Notes under the pieces: generated by a model
The model's database searches: none
Told to the model about the DNA's origin: nothing
What the model saw: only the letters and a program-made list of their open reading frames with translations
NCBI GenBank assembly: GCA_025531455.1
Contig: JAMYHL010000026.1
Span: forward strand, 186,001-250,000
Direction: 5' to 3'
Source of the DNA: Apiotrichum sp. Y4204
Taxonomy: Eukaryota; Basidiomycota; Tremellomycetes; Trichosporonales; Trichosporonaceae
DNA: 64,000 bases
Shown: positions 11,894 to 23,515 of the stretch, piece by piece
Position numbering within the stretch: position 1 is the first letter of the stretch
How the letters are laid out: each line of letters starts with the position of its first letter
Program-made: the position numbers and the translations under genes

Positions 11894-14766
11894 GCACCAT
11901 GCGCGCGGCACCACGAGGTGCCACCAGAGGAATACAGTCATGCAGTCTGCAAAGTATTCAGTGGTACCCAGGAGTCCTTCGAGCTCCAGAGGTCCCAGCG
12001 CGATGGGAACGCCTCCTCTCGAGAATCGTACGCGAATGCCTGAACGCCACATATCCAAGGCCAGTGGCAGGTGGCACCGTCGCCACTCCTTAGAGAGGGT
12101 GTTCCTGCGCGGAATGAACATGCGACTATGCGACTGGCTCAGTGCAATTCAGCATGCAAAATGACTGGGACACGATCACGATCGCGGAGGGCGCGCCGAG
12201 GGGCGGCACCGAGCGGGGTGGCGCCGACGCGGATATCCTACTCGCGACAAGGCAACAAGTGGCGACTTGGACCGAACTTCGGCTTCCAAGTATCAAGATG
12301 GCGACGAATGGGATGTGGTCAGTGAATGATGGCACCGCGTGACTGGTATTGGCTCTCCAGGGGATTCCTGTCACACCCATGGCGTGATTGACCGTCCACT
12401 GGCGCGAGATACCGACGAGGTGGTACTTACGCGTCGGCAGCTGTGCAGCGGAGGCGGCGGGCCAGTCGCACACGTGAGCCAATGAAGAATGCTTGCCGCC
12501 GAACATACGTGACCCCTCTCGACACGATCAGTGGCCAGTGGACGCACGGGCCACTGGTTCTTCATTAACATCAGATACGGAACACAATCGCGCACGGAGC
12601 GTGTGGCGCGTGTGGTCGTGATGTGATGAGATGGGTGAACTACAGGATCCTTGCATGTCCTGATCCTGGCAGGATCTCATGTCTCAGTGATTCAGGCATT
12701 CAGTCGCGGGCGTCACGCACTCCCCAGCCCCTTCCAAGGTGGGAGATGCTCTTTACCCTCACTTTTATCCCCAACCCCGCGTCAGGTCACGTCACGTAAC
12801 GGCATGGCGCGCGCCAGTCCCCACAAACTGGGCCACTGATCTTGATGATTCAACATGCAACACGATCAGTGGATCAGTGGGCGCCGCCGTGCGCCGAGCT
12901 CCGTGCGCCGTGCCGCCGGCCGCACATTATGCATCAACTTGCGTTTGAAAAAAAGAGCTGACCCCAGAGGCAAAGACAGATGGCGGCAAGGCGCAAATCC
13001 TTGATCAGAGCCGTGCGCCGTCCCGAACCGCGCGGTGCCATGCCAGCCGTGCACCATGGCGCTAAGTGCGCCATCCGTGTTCCATCTCGCGACGCGCGCC
13101 TCAAAACGCATGGCCAGTAGGTGCCAATCACAAGAAATGTTGATATCTCTGGATTTTTGGCATGCCGTGCACGCGACGAGACATGGCGCATGGCGCGCAT
13201 GGCGCAGATATACCAGATACCCGCCGAGGGGCACAGCACGCGCTCTGCCGGCATGGCTGCCCAGGTCCCGATCACGGCCCCAAACTCCCTCTCTTGGGCC
13301 ATGCCGGCAGCGCCAACGCCGTGATCGAGCTCGGCGGACGGTTCAGAGGATATGCGCGCCTGTGCCTGTGTACGAGATGGGGAACGGGAATGCCTGGCGT
13401 TCCGGCGCGGAGCTCGGAGACTGGGGCGTTGGCATGTGGTGTTGCTGCCTGTTGTGGTTAGTGATAGGGCGAGAGGTCGGGATAGGACGTCGGGGCTCGT
13501 CGGACGCGCTGTGTTCTGCGCTGCTCTCCGTGATGAGCTGACCCGTGTGCTCCTTGTTTTTGTGTGATTATGTGATGCAGGATGCATACCTTGTGTGTGC
13601 ATGTGCGATTCCCGACGCGCTAAAGGGGATCCGCGGGAGAATGATCGGATCTACTGTGACAAGTGCGATCAGTGCTCGTCTCCGTCCCGCGATCAAGTCT
13701 CGATCAAGAAAAACAGACAGTCATCTCTACAAGAGTTGACCAAATGCCAAAATAACATCCCGTGTGGCATGCCCTGCCAGTCAATGTTCCGTCCACTGCT
13801 TCTTCGTGTTGCTGTGGACCTTCCTTGGAGGGGTTCTGCTGGGAGTATGCAGTCTAGTTCTTTCGCAAGCATGAAGACACGGTTGTTGGAGGCACTCGGA
13901 AGCCCACCTCGGGAAGAACATTCACAAAAGCCACATCGAACATTCAGTGGCAGTCGCACTCTCAACGATCACGGATCCAGACGCATCTCTGTAATCTGTA
14001 ATTTGTGACCGAGATGCATGATCCCTGCTCATGAACATGATGCAATGCTGTGCGTGACATGCATGAGGGAACTGCATCCGAAGGAACGGCCGACTGACGA
14101 CGAGCACCACATCCGATGGGGGAGAGTACGTATTTAGCCTCCCAACCCCCGCGTCCAACATGACCCGGCGTCTGCATGATCGAGCCTTGTGGCCTTGATC
14201 CGTGGCCCTCGCCCGGCGGATCGCGGAACGCGGAACAGCTCCCATGCTCCCCATATTCTCAATGTCTTGCGGTCACTCCGAGTAGGGTGTCCTATCCTCC
14301 TCGCGATCACCACTGGGGCACTCTATCCTCATCCATCCCATCCCCGTCCCCTGGAATCAAGGTTCGTGCTCTCGATCACGAGGCATGCGGCGCTCGCTTC
14401 CAACGACGTACGTACGAGATCCAGCGCTGGCACCGAACTCCTGAATCCTGTCATCCCAAACCCAAAATTACGCGGCCGCCGGCCACTACCACTGGCACCT
14501 GGCACCTACGGGGCTCACTTCCCCCCACTGGGTTGACATTTTTGTAATTCCCGCGCACTGACGGTTCTCAGAATCACATCGACCCCCCAGCACCCAGGAG
14601 GTCACGATGCGGCCCGTTTGTCCGGTGACTGCTGCAACTGGCTCGCACGGTATGGGTGCTCGGACCCCCGGCGGTCTGTTCTCCAAACAGCGCCACCAAC
14701 ATGCAAAACATACCTTCGCGCATGATCTCATTCCTGGGGGGGGGGAAAGGGGGCTTGCCAAGCTTC

Positions 14767-14798
14767 TCACAGGATCACAGGATGACAGGATTACAGGA
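14767..14798. repeat. Four tandem copies of an 8-mer
   Basis: Four units of the pattern T-N-ACAGGA (TCACAGGA, TCACAGGA, TGACAGGA, TTACAGGA), with a further TCACAGGA a few bases downstream. It lies just after a run of ten G residues (14736-14745) and five more G (14749-14753). Confidence 0.75.
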
Positions 14799-15000
14799 AG
14801 GAGATCTCACAGGAAGAGCCATGGCCGCCGGCTGGCTCTGGCACAACTGTCCGCGAAGATGGTGATAGGCATCGCGAACCGACATTGAGGTATTTACTGG
14901 ATGACCCGCATTCCCGAGGATTAGTCTTCTTGGCGCATTTGAGAGCAACGGCCGTAGGTTGCAGACGATCACGGGGGCGGCGCCTCTCCGCCGCCAGGCT

Positions 15001-18000
15001 GCGATTACGGGCGTCGTCAGTCAGTCAGGCGGAGGCGTAAAACCCTCCGAGCGGCGGCGGCGCCCGCCGTCGCGAATATCCCATACTCGTGGGTCACAGT
15101 CTATGAGTCTACGCGTCGGGCCGAAATGTGCCGACAGGGTGGACGACCATCTGCGCACCATTTGCGTTGGCGGTAAGAATAGAGTGCAGACTGATCTCGG
15201 AGGCAACGTACCGCTAGGCTGAGAGCCGAAATATCGCAGCTGCCCCAATGCATTGCTAACCATGGCCCTGTTCCTCACGGCAGCATCTAAATCGGTGTTG
15301 CTTGCATGCTGTTCATCCGCGGAACCAGGCGGGAACGTAACAATCCATTTCCATGACCAATAAATCCTGGTTCCATGGTTGTGCCTGGAGTCTACCGTAT
15401 CGATATCGTCTGCTGCATGCCGTTGCCTAGTGCCGCACCTAACCTAGTCTGCGTCTCGGTCGCGGTGGCTGTGCGGGGTACGGTATGTGCCACGGCATCG
15501 TGGCATCCAATAACGCAGGATCAAGATCAAGCCGCTGTTAGCGTGCCAATGCTGTGAAGGCAGATGTAGATTGCGTGTAGTGTGGCTCGTGGCGTTGGCG
15601 TTGGCGCGATAAGCGGTTGGGCGGCAACTAGACCTGGTGTCCTGCATCTGTAATGCCGCCAAGACAGATGTCAGCTCGGGACAATGTAAGCCCGGTCGCT
15701 GTGGTACCCTCTGATCCTCTGACCTCGTCATCATGGGACGATTGACTGCGGTACAGTAGTACGCTCCTATACACTACGAGTTCACCAACATTACAGGGAT
15801 CTGATCTAGATCATGCTCGTGGGTCATGGTCATGGGGCACAGGGTATAGAATCGAGGGGCGAGGAGTTAGGGAGCACGCGTGCGACCTCGAGATGGTGCC
15901 GGGAGATACGGGTGCCACAGGGGTCTGCATTGAGGGTCCTGGAGGTCAGTGAGGAATGGGATCACAAACAAGATGCCGATATGAGGTGCTGCCTCTCCTC
16001 TCCTCTCCTCTCCTCTCCTCTCCTCTCCTCTCCTCTCCTCTCCTCTCGCACAAAGGCCTCGCCCTGCCTCCTAAGACAGCGCCACAGGATCGAGGCCAGC
16101 CAACTGAGACAGGAAAAAGGTGAGGAGGCCTGGCATCTCTCAGCCAAACCAAACTACAGAGCTCGAGATTTATGGAGGCCGAGATGGCGTGGCGCTGCGG
16201 CGCAGGGGTGGACTGTAGCAAGAAGGAGCCACTGCGTTCCTGAGTAGGATCCGGAGGACAAAACAAACAGCAACCAGCTCTCAATGGCGGGGTCCCTCGG
16301 CTCCTCCCTGTTCTCGGTTGTGAGATCTATTGACCTCCTCGTATACCTGACAACTACGTAGAATGAGATTGGGCAGGCTCTTGAGTGCAAAGAAATATCG
16401 CAGGGCGAATGGCTGAGGGTCCATGTCTTGGGAGCACGTTGTAGACCAGGTATCGCGCCGTTGCAGGGAACCGCAATGTACAGAATACAGTACAATGTCA
16501 TCGCTGCCAATTATGCAAGGCCAGTGCTCCCATACGGCTTCGCGATCCGGACCCGTAGTTTATGGGCCGTGGGTAATGACGACAGGCCATCCAGCATGTG
16601 TTGCAGCAGGAACTGGGGTTGTACTGCACTGCTGTGGAGCGGCATCACGAGCGAGCGGGCCGTCCGTGACAAACTGTATGTAGTGCAGGCCCCTCCGACG
16701 GAGCAACCGTCGCACAGTGGTACCGAGGGCCGTAAAGCTGCGCGTGTGCGGTATTACTTGCTCGTGGCCATCATGTGCGTCGGTGATGGGCCAATGTGCT
16801 CGTCGGGCATCGGCCCGCCGCCCAACGCGGTTCGGGGGCCGCACAATCACAAGCGATACTGTCTGCCACACAATGTACAATGGCACACAATGTACACAAT
16901 ACACAAACTATCCACCTTCGCTACTCGCTCCTCGCTACTCGCTAGGAGGAAGAGCGGGTATCGGCACGCGTCGGCACATCGCACATTACCCAGGGTAAGG
17001 TGGACGCGCGACCTCGGCCTTGGTCGGCCAGATCCACTCCTCAGCAGGATCTTGAACGTCACCGACAATGGCTATCCACCTTCGTGGGAGTGCGCACTCC
17101 CTCGCTCCGCTCATCGGGCGGAGGGGCAACGGCGAGTGATCTCCCGATCCCGAGGTTGCCACCGAGATCTGCTTCAACTGCAATGTCGGAATGTGACTGG
17201 AAACATGGCCGGGTGGCTTTATCGGCGTTCGCAGGCGTCGCAGGCAGTGTGCGCTCTGCGGCCTGCGGCGTCCGGGCGGCCGGCGGTAGGGGCGTCCCGC
17301 GCGACTTCCAGTGCGCACCAGGTGCCGGACATGCCGAGAGAGGAGAGTACGTCGAGCACGCCACGCCAGGAAAGACATGCACACAGTCTGGACCCCGGGC
17401 AGCGTCCACTGAGACAGGTGGGCTGTGGTGCGCGCTTCGCACACCGAGGTGAGAGTCTAAGGCTGACAAGGACAAGGTGCGGCACAAAAGTAAGCGCAGT
17501 GGCTCTTGTAGCCTATAGCACCCGAGCCCCAGAAAGTGCTAATGTCGGTTAGACCGTGGACGGCGGCGTCTGCTTGCCCTTTGACTCGCCCTTGCGCGGT
17601 CTGCCTCTGTCCTCAGCTGTGTATGCTCTCCATGCCTGTGGCCAGGGGCTCTACGTTCCAAGGACAGAAGAGGGCTGCGTACTCGCCTCCCTGAGTTTGC
17701 CCTCCCCTGGTCTGCCCTGTGCCCTTTCTCCGGGCCGCAGAACGCGGAGCCGCGAGATGCGTCCGTAGGGCTCCCAGCGTCCCAGTACACTGGTCCTGGC
17801 CGCTGTTTACGTGATTGCCCGTCGATGGAGAATTGGGACTCCGAGATGTACGAGAACGGCACCCAGAGGCCAGATTTGGCTTTCAGCAAGGCACTCGAGC
17901 TGGGTAATCGTGGGTTCTCCAGGTCTCTCCTCTGCGTCACCGCCCAGTTCCTTTTGTCTGCAATCACGCTTCTTTTGTGCCTGGCATGTGGATTGATGCA

Positions 18001-19000
18001 ATCACCAGCTTATCAGAGCATCCAGGGAGAAAGGAGGTAGCGAGCATGGGTATCGCGCAAGGAGAACGTGAGCTGCTCGCGCCAACGCTCTCTCCTCCCA
18101 CACGTTACAACGTCCACTCACCGCTCTGCACTTTTACAGGTATTAGACAATAGAAAGCTCGGTTCTTGTTCCTGCCCAGCTAGTCTGTATGGACCAATGG
18201 CGCCTGCGAGTAAGCAGGTCAGCAGGGGGATGCCCATGCAGACGGCCTTTGGTTTGCGTGCTAACGCGGGCTAGAGACTGCCCCAGAACAACGGCGCAGA
18301 ACAGCGGCGCTGTTCTACAGATTTTTTGAGTTATTTTGTCCATTTTGGTTTTTCCTCTCTTGGAGACTGAACGTTGACTTTGGCTTTTACCTCTGATGGC
18401 ATGCGGCGCGTCGCGCGATGGTGCTCCCCAGCTCACTAGTGTTCAAGCTCACACCCAAGGTGGTCCGTGACATGACATCTCAGGAAGCGCCGAGGCGCTG
18501 GGATCCCTGGGATCTTGGTGCGCGCTTCCGAGAGTTCCCCGGTTATCAGGCAGCAGGCCGACCTCCTCTACTCTTGTGCTTTGGGTCGGAGCAGGCTGTC
18601 GTGCGGGGTTCAGGAAAAACATGCGCGCAGGATAGAAGGACAAAAAATCAAGGATCTTTCTAAGGCACAAAGCTGAGGATTGTTGATTCTAGTACCTGGC
18701 TCTTTCTTGTCCTGTCTCCCAACCTGGAGAGATCCTGTGATCCTGTGCTCCTGTAAGGCTCCTAGTGCGTGCCTTGCCCGGCCTGCCCCCGCGTCCTCAG
18801 TTTCTGGTACCTCACTAACCACGGCCATTAGAGCAACTCTGGATCACAGAGCTCTACTCCTGTCAGTTGGAGCGTGGAACAGGTTACATCGAGCGTGGAG
18901 CATGAAGCACACCGCATGGACCGCGTGGTGAATTGAACGAGCGAGTCTCATGGGCGAGTCATTACTGAGAGAGGCAGCGGTCTGACTTCAGGTGACGTCG
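15001..19000. other. Gene-poor interval, middle part: no credible gene seen
   Basis: Contains a CTCCT microsatellite at about 16.0 kb and one long open frame at 16428-17552 (374 codons, +). That frame has no recognisable domain, no hydrophobic or coiled-coil pattern and no flanking exons, so I treat it as probable chance. Nothing else in the interval looks coding. Confidence 0.5.
15992..16047. repeat. CTCCT pentanucleotide microsatellite
   Basis: About eleven uninterrupted copies of a pentanucleotide (TCCTC/CTCCT register) over 56 bp. A pure polypurine-polypyrimidine tract that can adopt triplex structure. It is stop-free on both strands and so inflates open frames there. Confidence 0.9.
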
Positions 19001-22000
19001 TGCGCAGGACATCAAGTCTCCCCACGACCCCACTCAGGCCACGCAGCTGTAATCCGTCATGAGATGCATGTCGTCGCAGCAACATGATTCGGCTCCGAGC
19101 ATGTCTCGCACGGTGCAATCAGGCAATTGTGCTGTTCTCACATCTCCATTGCCATGCAATTACTGGCTCTGAGCGGGGTCATCTTGTCGCCAACGAGACA
19201 AGACAGAGGACAGAGAACTATCAAACTGAGGCGAAGGCCGCCTCCGCTCACCAACCGCAGAAGCGATGCCCGAGACTTCACAGCGGCCACCTGCCTGATC
19301 GCGGCAACAGGCCGGCAACAGCGGCCTGTCCGTTCTTCCTCTTTGTATTCGCTGCTGGCCTCTTTCTCTCGCTGTGACAATATTGTCTCACTCACCCCCA
19401 CTCACGTCCCTTGCGTGAGTGCTCCGAGATGCCAGTCCAGGGTATTTGACACACCTTGTTTGGCGGACCCTTTCTGCAGGACTTTAGGGAATGTGGTGCA
19501 ATAGGGTCGCACAACGCACAGTGAGCGAGCCAGCGAGCGAGAACGAGAGAACCTCGCGAAAGGCGAGGAGAAGAAAAAACAGAACAAGACATTGGGTGCT
19601 GCGGCCACCGGAGCCACTCCACACCGTATTGCGTCCCTCTCTGCCCCTCGCCCTCGCTCTCGCCCTTGAGCTCCCAGGCAAGCCAAGGCACGGCCCAAAC
19701 CCTGCTACCACCACATCCACTCTTCTGGGTCACCCACACCTTGTACCCTTTGAGTTATCGAGCACACAGACTTTGTGGCGAGTCTTCTCGCGCTGGGGGC
19801 GTTGATTGCCCGTGCTGCAAGACCAGAGACCAGGCCAAGCAGCCTGTACTGGCTTACTCGATGGCTGCTGTTGCTTTGCGGACACTGCCACTGCCAATCT
19901 CTGATTCTCCCTTTGCCGCCTCCTGGTCCTTGTCCTGTCCGTGTTAACCGCCACAAAGGCAACAAGCAACATTTCCTGGCCTCCTCTCCTCCAATACAGA
20001 AGCAGCAGCATCCCAGCGCATCTGCTGTAGACCTGCGTCTCGCTGTTCAGCGTTCACAATCCCCATCCGGTCGTCCAGATGGTATGCATGCCCCTGGACC
20101 CAGGAGGACAGGAATGAGGGGCGAGGGTCAGCTACTGCAGTACAAGGTGGAGCCTCCCTCTACCATCTGGTTGTCCTTGTCTTTGTTCTTGCCTGCCCTT
20201 GTCGTGCACTGTCTTGCTGTGACACCCCTCCCTCGAGACGGCATCTCTACCGTGCGCTCTTCACCCACGGCCGGTGCCGCCGTCCAAGACATGTAGAAGC
20301 TCGGAACAACAATCAGGCAGGTAGAGATGTGAGCCCGATCTGATAGCCTCTTGTGTTGCGCCGTGGCGGCCACTGAGCCTCCGCTCTTACTGATACCATC
20401 CTCTGGTGATCTGCTGCTCCTCTCGCCTCCTGCTCTCTTTCTCGAGGCATCTGGACATCTCGAGGCGTTTCCACCTCTACCTCTGATCCTCTGGCCCTAG
20501 CTACCCCAGGCTCTCTCGCCTTCTCGTGCTGTGGCTCCCTCCTTAGCCCTGGCATGCTCTGCATCCGGTCCGCCCCCTGTGCTCCTTGTCAACGCCAGCG
20601 GCAACAACAAGGCCTGTGCTCATCCGGCAAGGCAGCGCCTAACGCGCGCCTCAGCTCTGCGTCCTGCGTCCTCGTCCTGCATCCTGCATCTGTATCCTGC
20701 GTTCTGGCGTCCATGCGTCCGAGATACTTTATCTCGAGGTCCTTGGAGGAACGCTCAAACCTCTTCCCCGCACAAACGTCTACATCTCTGATCACATCTC
20801 TCACCGAACGATACGTGCAAGCCACTTCTGTGCTTGTCGCTATCACGGCCCCCTCATCTCTTCTCCTATCTATCTGTGATCTGTGCCGACGCCATCGTTG
20901 ATCGCTCAAGGTTGGGTTATCGACGCCATAGCCAAACCACGACTACCGAACCACCCCTATCTATCTACGCTTATTACATCCACCGACATCTCCGAGAGTG
21001 GATACTCTCTCCCTCCTTCCCCTACCCACACCCGCATCTAGCGTCGAACGCATACGCGCACCAGTCCACACAGTTAGTATCCCTTCCCCTGTTCGTACAC
21101 TATTTCCCTTCGTGTGTCTCCCGGGCCGGTCTGTGGAACAGCGGCAGCGGCTCGGGCATCAACAAGGTTCGCAAAGGTCCTTGGAGTAATTTCCGCTGGT
21201 ACTACAACTTGCTCTGGAGCCCTCGAGGTGTCGTCCGCTCCACTGCATCTGGACCTCTAGTTGTGGTGCTCCTCCACTTGATAGCGCACACCCACGACTC
21301 CTGTATAGCGGCTGTTTTCTTTCGCTATTACCGCGGGATGTCGTCCAAGGATTACTCCCCTCTCTCCTTGCTTGCTCTGCTCTGCGCGTATTGCTCTCAA
21401 TCCCCCTGATTCCACTCCCCCGTATAGCCTTTAAGCCGTACGCACTAAGCTTGTTGGACTGGATCCTGGGCATCCTGGAGCTATCCTGGCCGAAGGGCAG
21501 TAGCTCACGCATACCCAGGACTGTAATCCCATCCAGTCTCAATCGGTTTTTTAAGCGCGGCATAGCCCAACTTTGGAGTGCGTCACCATCCATTTTGGCC
21601 CGTACCACAAAGTCACAGCAAGGCTACATTGGGCAAGTGAGTCTAAAAATCTACTGGGCACAAGGAGAGAGAAAGGAGACGGAGAGGAGAGAGCCAAGGG
21701 TTGCACTCACAGCGGAGAGTCATTGAGGGTCCACATTGGTCTGTGGACCTTGATTGCCGGCCCGGCATGACAAGCAGCGCTCTGCTGTTCTCTGATGACG
21801 AGGGGAGCGGAGAGAGCAGAGAGCGAGAGCTAAAAGGGTTTGGGGAGGTCGGGGGGAGCACGCGGGTGGGTTGAGGAACCCAAGCTCCTCTCCTCTCCTC
21901 TCTCTCCCCTCTCTTTCTCCTCGCTCTCTGGCGTTCCGCACCTATGGCATTTGCTCTCTCTAGGCACAAGGGACGGCTTTGAGGTCCGAAATAAAGTGTA

Positions 22001-23515
22001 CATCTCACATCCTCGCATCTCTCGGTTGTCTCCTCTGTCTCTGGCAAAGCACAATTCAAGAGTGCAGCAGCAGCGCGCAATGCATGCAGCGGCAGTTCGC
22101 TGTCGATGGAAGCACCGTTAATGCAGAGAGAGAGACACACATGGACCAGAAAGTGACCGTGACCACTGTGACCTGTTCTCTCCTGCTCGCTCGTGCGGTG
22201 GTTGTCGTCGTCCTCCCTTAGAAGTTGTGGTGTCTGCCCTTATCCATCTTGGTCATCATCTCCCACTACTTTGCTCTCCTCTTCTCTCCGCTGCTCGCGG
22301 GATCACAACCCTTTTGGTCTGCCTTGCTCGTGGCCGCGTTCCGTACCTGGCTCTTTTTTTTCCTCCTCCTGTTCTTGTGCTGCCATCCCGCGCTTTATCG
22401 ATCGGACGCTTATCCCACCCGCAGTACCCCGCACCTCTCGTACTCTACCATCCGCCCGGTTCCTCTCCTCTTGTCCTAGTCCCTAGGCGAGCTGGCTCCA
22501 ACCCGAGTATAACCTTTATACCCAGCACTTTGGAGAGATCGAAACTCAGGTCCACCCATCGTCATTGAGGCCCAGCAAGTGAGTAAGGTCGGTGAGCATA
22601 GCGAGACCCAGAGATCAGAAATCAGATCGGAAGGTAGCAGGACGAAGGGCCAGAGGAAAGTGCGCGTAACGCGCCACCTAACCCAATCTCCAAATCCCAC
22701 ACCCAACATTCTCATCTGCCCCCCTCCCCCCTCGTCAACATCCTCCATATCACCTCTTGTCATTCTCTGCTCCTCCTCTCCTCGACACCTCTGTCTCTCT
22801 GCGTGGACGAGCGAGCACGCGCGCGCAGACGCACGTACAAAACATTATTTTTCTTGTTTTCCTATTCAAGCGAGACGGGTGTGTACCCATCGCACATCGA
22901 AGACCGACCATCACCATCCCCATCACCACGACCCACACCTCTCGACCTCTTGCAACCCTGTGCCGGCTTCAGACAGAAGGCCAAGACCTGTGCGCAACTC
23001 TCCATTCCCTGTGCCCTGTGCTCCCTCCCTATTCCTCTCTCTCTCTGTCTCTTATTTTCCTCTCCTGTCCCCTACCCTCGAATGTCCCCCTCTCCCTCTC
23101 CCTCTCTGCTCTCTTTCTCCGTCTCTGTTGATGATGGCCGCCATGGAGTGATAAAAATGAACACGAGCTGACGCCAAAGATAGAGGTGCCCAGATCCGAC
23201 ACACCCACATTAAGAAGAGCATTGGTTCAAAGAGTCCCATCACACTCTCACGACACCTCTTTCTTTCACCACTCTCTGCATACCTACGACTTGCACACAC
23301 AACACACCCCACCCCTCTCCACACTCTTTCCACCACCGCGCTTCTCGACGTCGCCCTCTCCTCGTCGACTCTCACCGTCTCCGGTTGTTCCCTCCCTTGC
23401 CCACCCCATCGGGACTGAACAACACCGCACCCAGTGCGAGAGACACACTCCGGTCGCTGCCCTACACATTGCGTAGGACGCCACCGCCTCCACTCGTCCT
23501 CTCCTGGACCCAGAT
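19001..23515. promoter_or_regulatory. Pyrimidine-rich upstream region and probable long 5' leader of the zinc-finger gene
   Basis: From about 20.3 kb the plus strand becomes strongly C/T-rich, with long CTCT stretches at 22.2-22.5 kb and 22.7-23.45 kb. CT-rich tracts are typical just upstream of and within fungal transcription starts, so the leader of the gene at 23516 probably begins in this stretch. Several GTGAG sites (for example near 19415, 21640 and 22577) could be donors of 5' UTR introns. Multiple upstream ATGs are present. No protein gene was recognised. Extent and transcription start are inference. Confidence 0.4.

Larger units (their letters stand above)
6085..15000. other. Gene-poor interval, left part: no credible gene seen
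   Basis: Only short, overlapping open frames occur on both strands, with none showing family motifs, joinable exons or consistent codon bias. The DNA is not AT-rich and holds several short tandem repeats, listed separately: a telomere-like 9-mer near 8.0 kb, a 10-mer near 9.5 kb, a GTATACC-type repeat near 11.9 kb and an 8-mer near 14.8 kb with a nearby G10 run. No transposase, reverse transcriptase, LTR or terminal inverted repeat was recognised. It could hold non-coding transcripts or distal regulatory DNA. Confidence 0.55.

Noticed and set aside
12522..12872. 13-nt direct repeat ACACGATCAGTGG at 12522 and 12860
   Set aside because: Matches of this length are expected by chance in a window of this size.
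20834..21409. 191-codon frame in the desert with Ser/Tyr/Pro-rich start
   Set aside because: Lies in pyrimidine-rich DNA that gives Ser/Pro/Leu-rich frames by composition; no recognisable domain.
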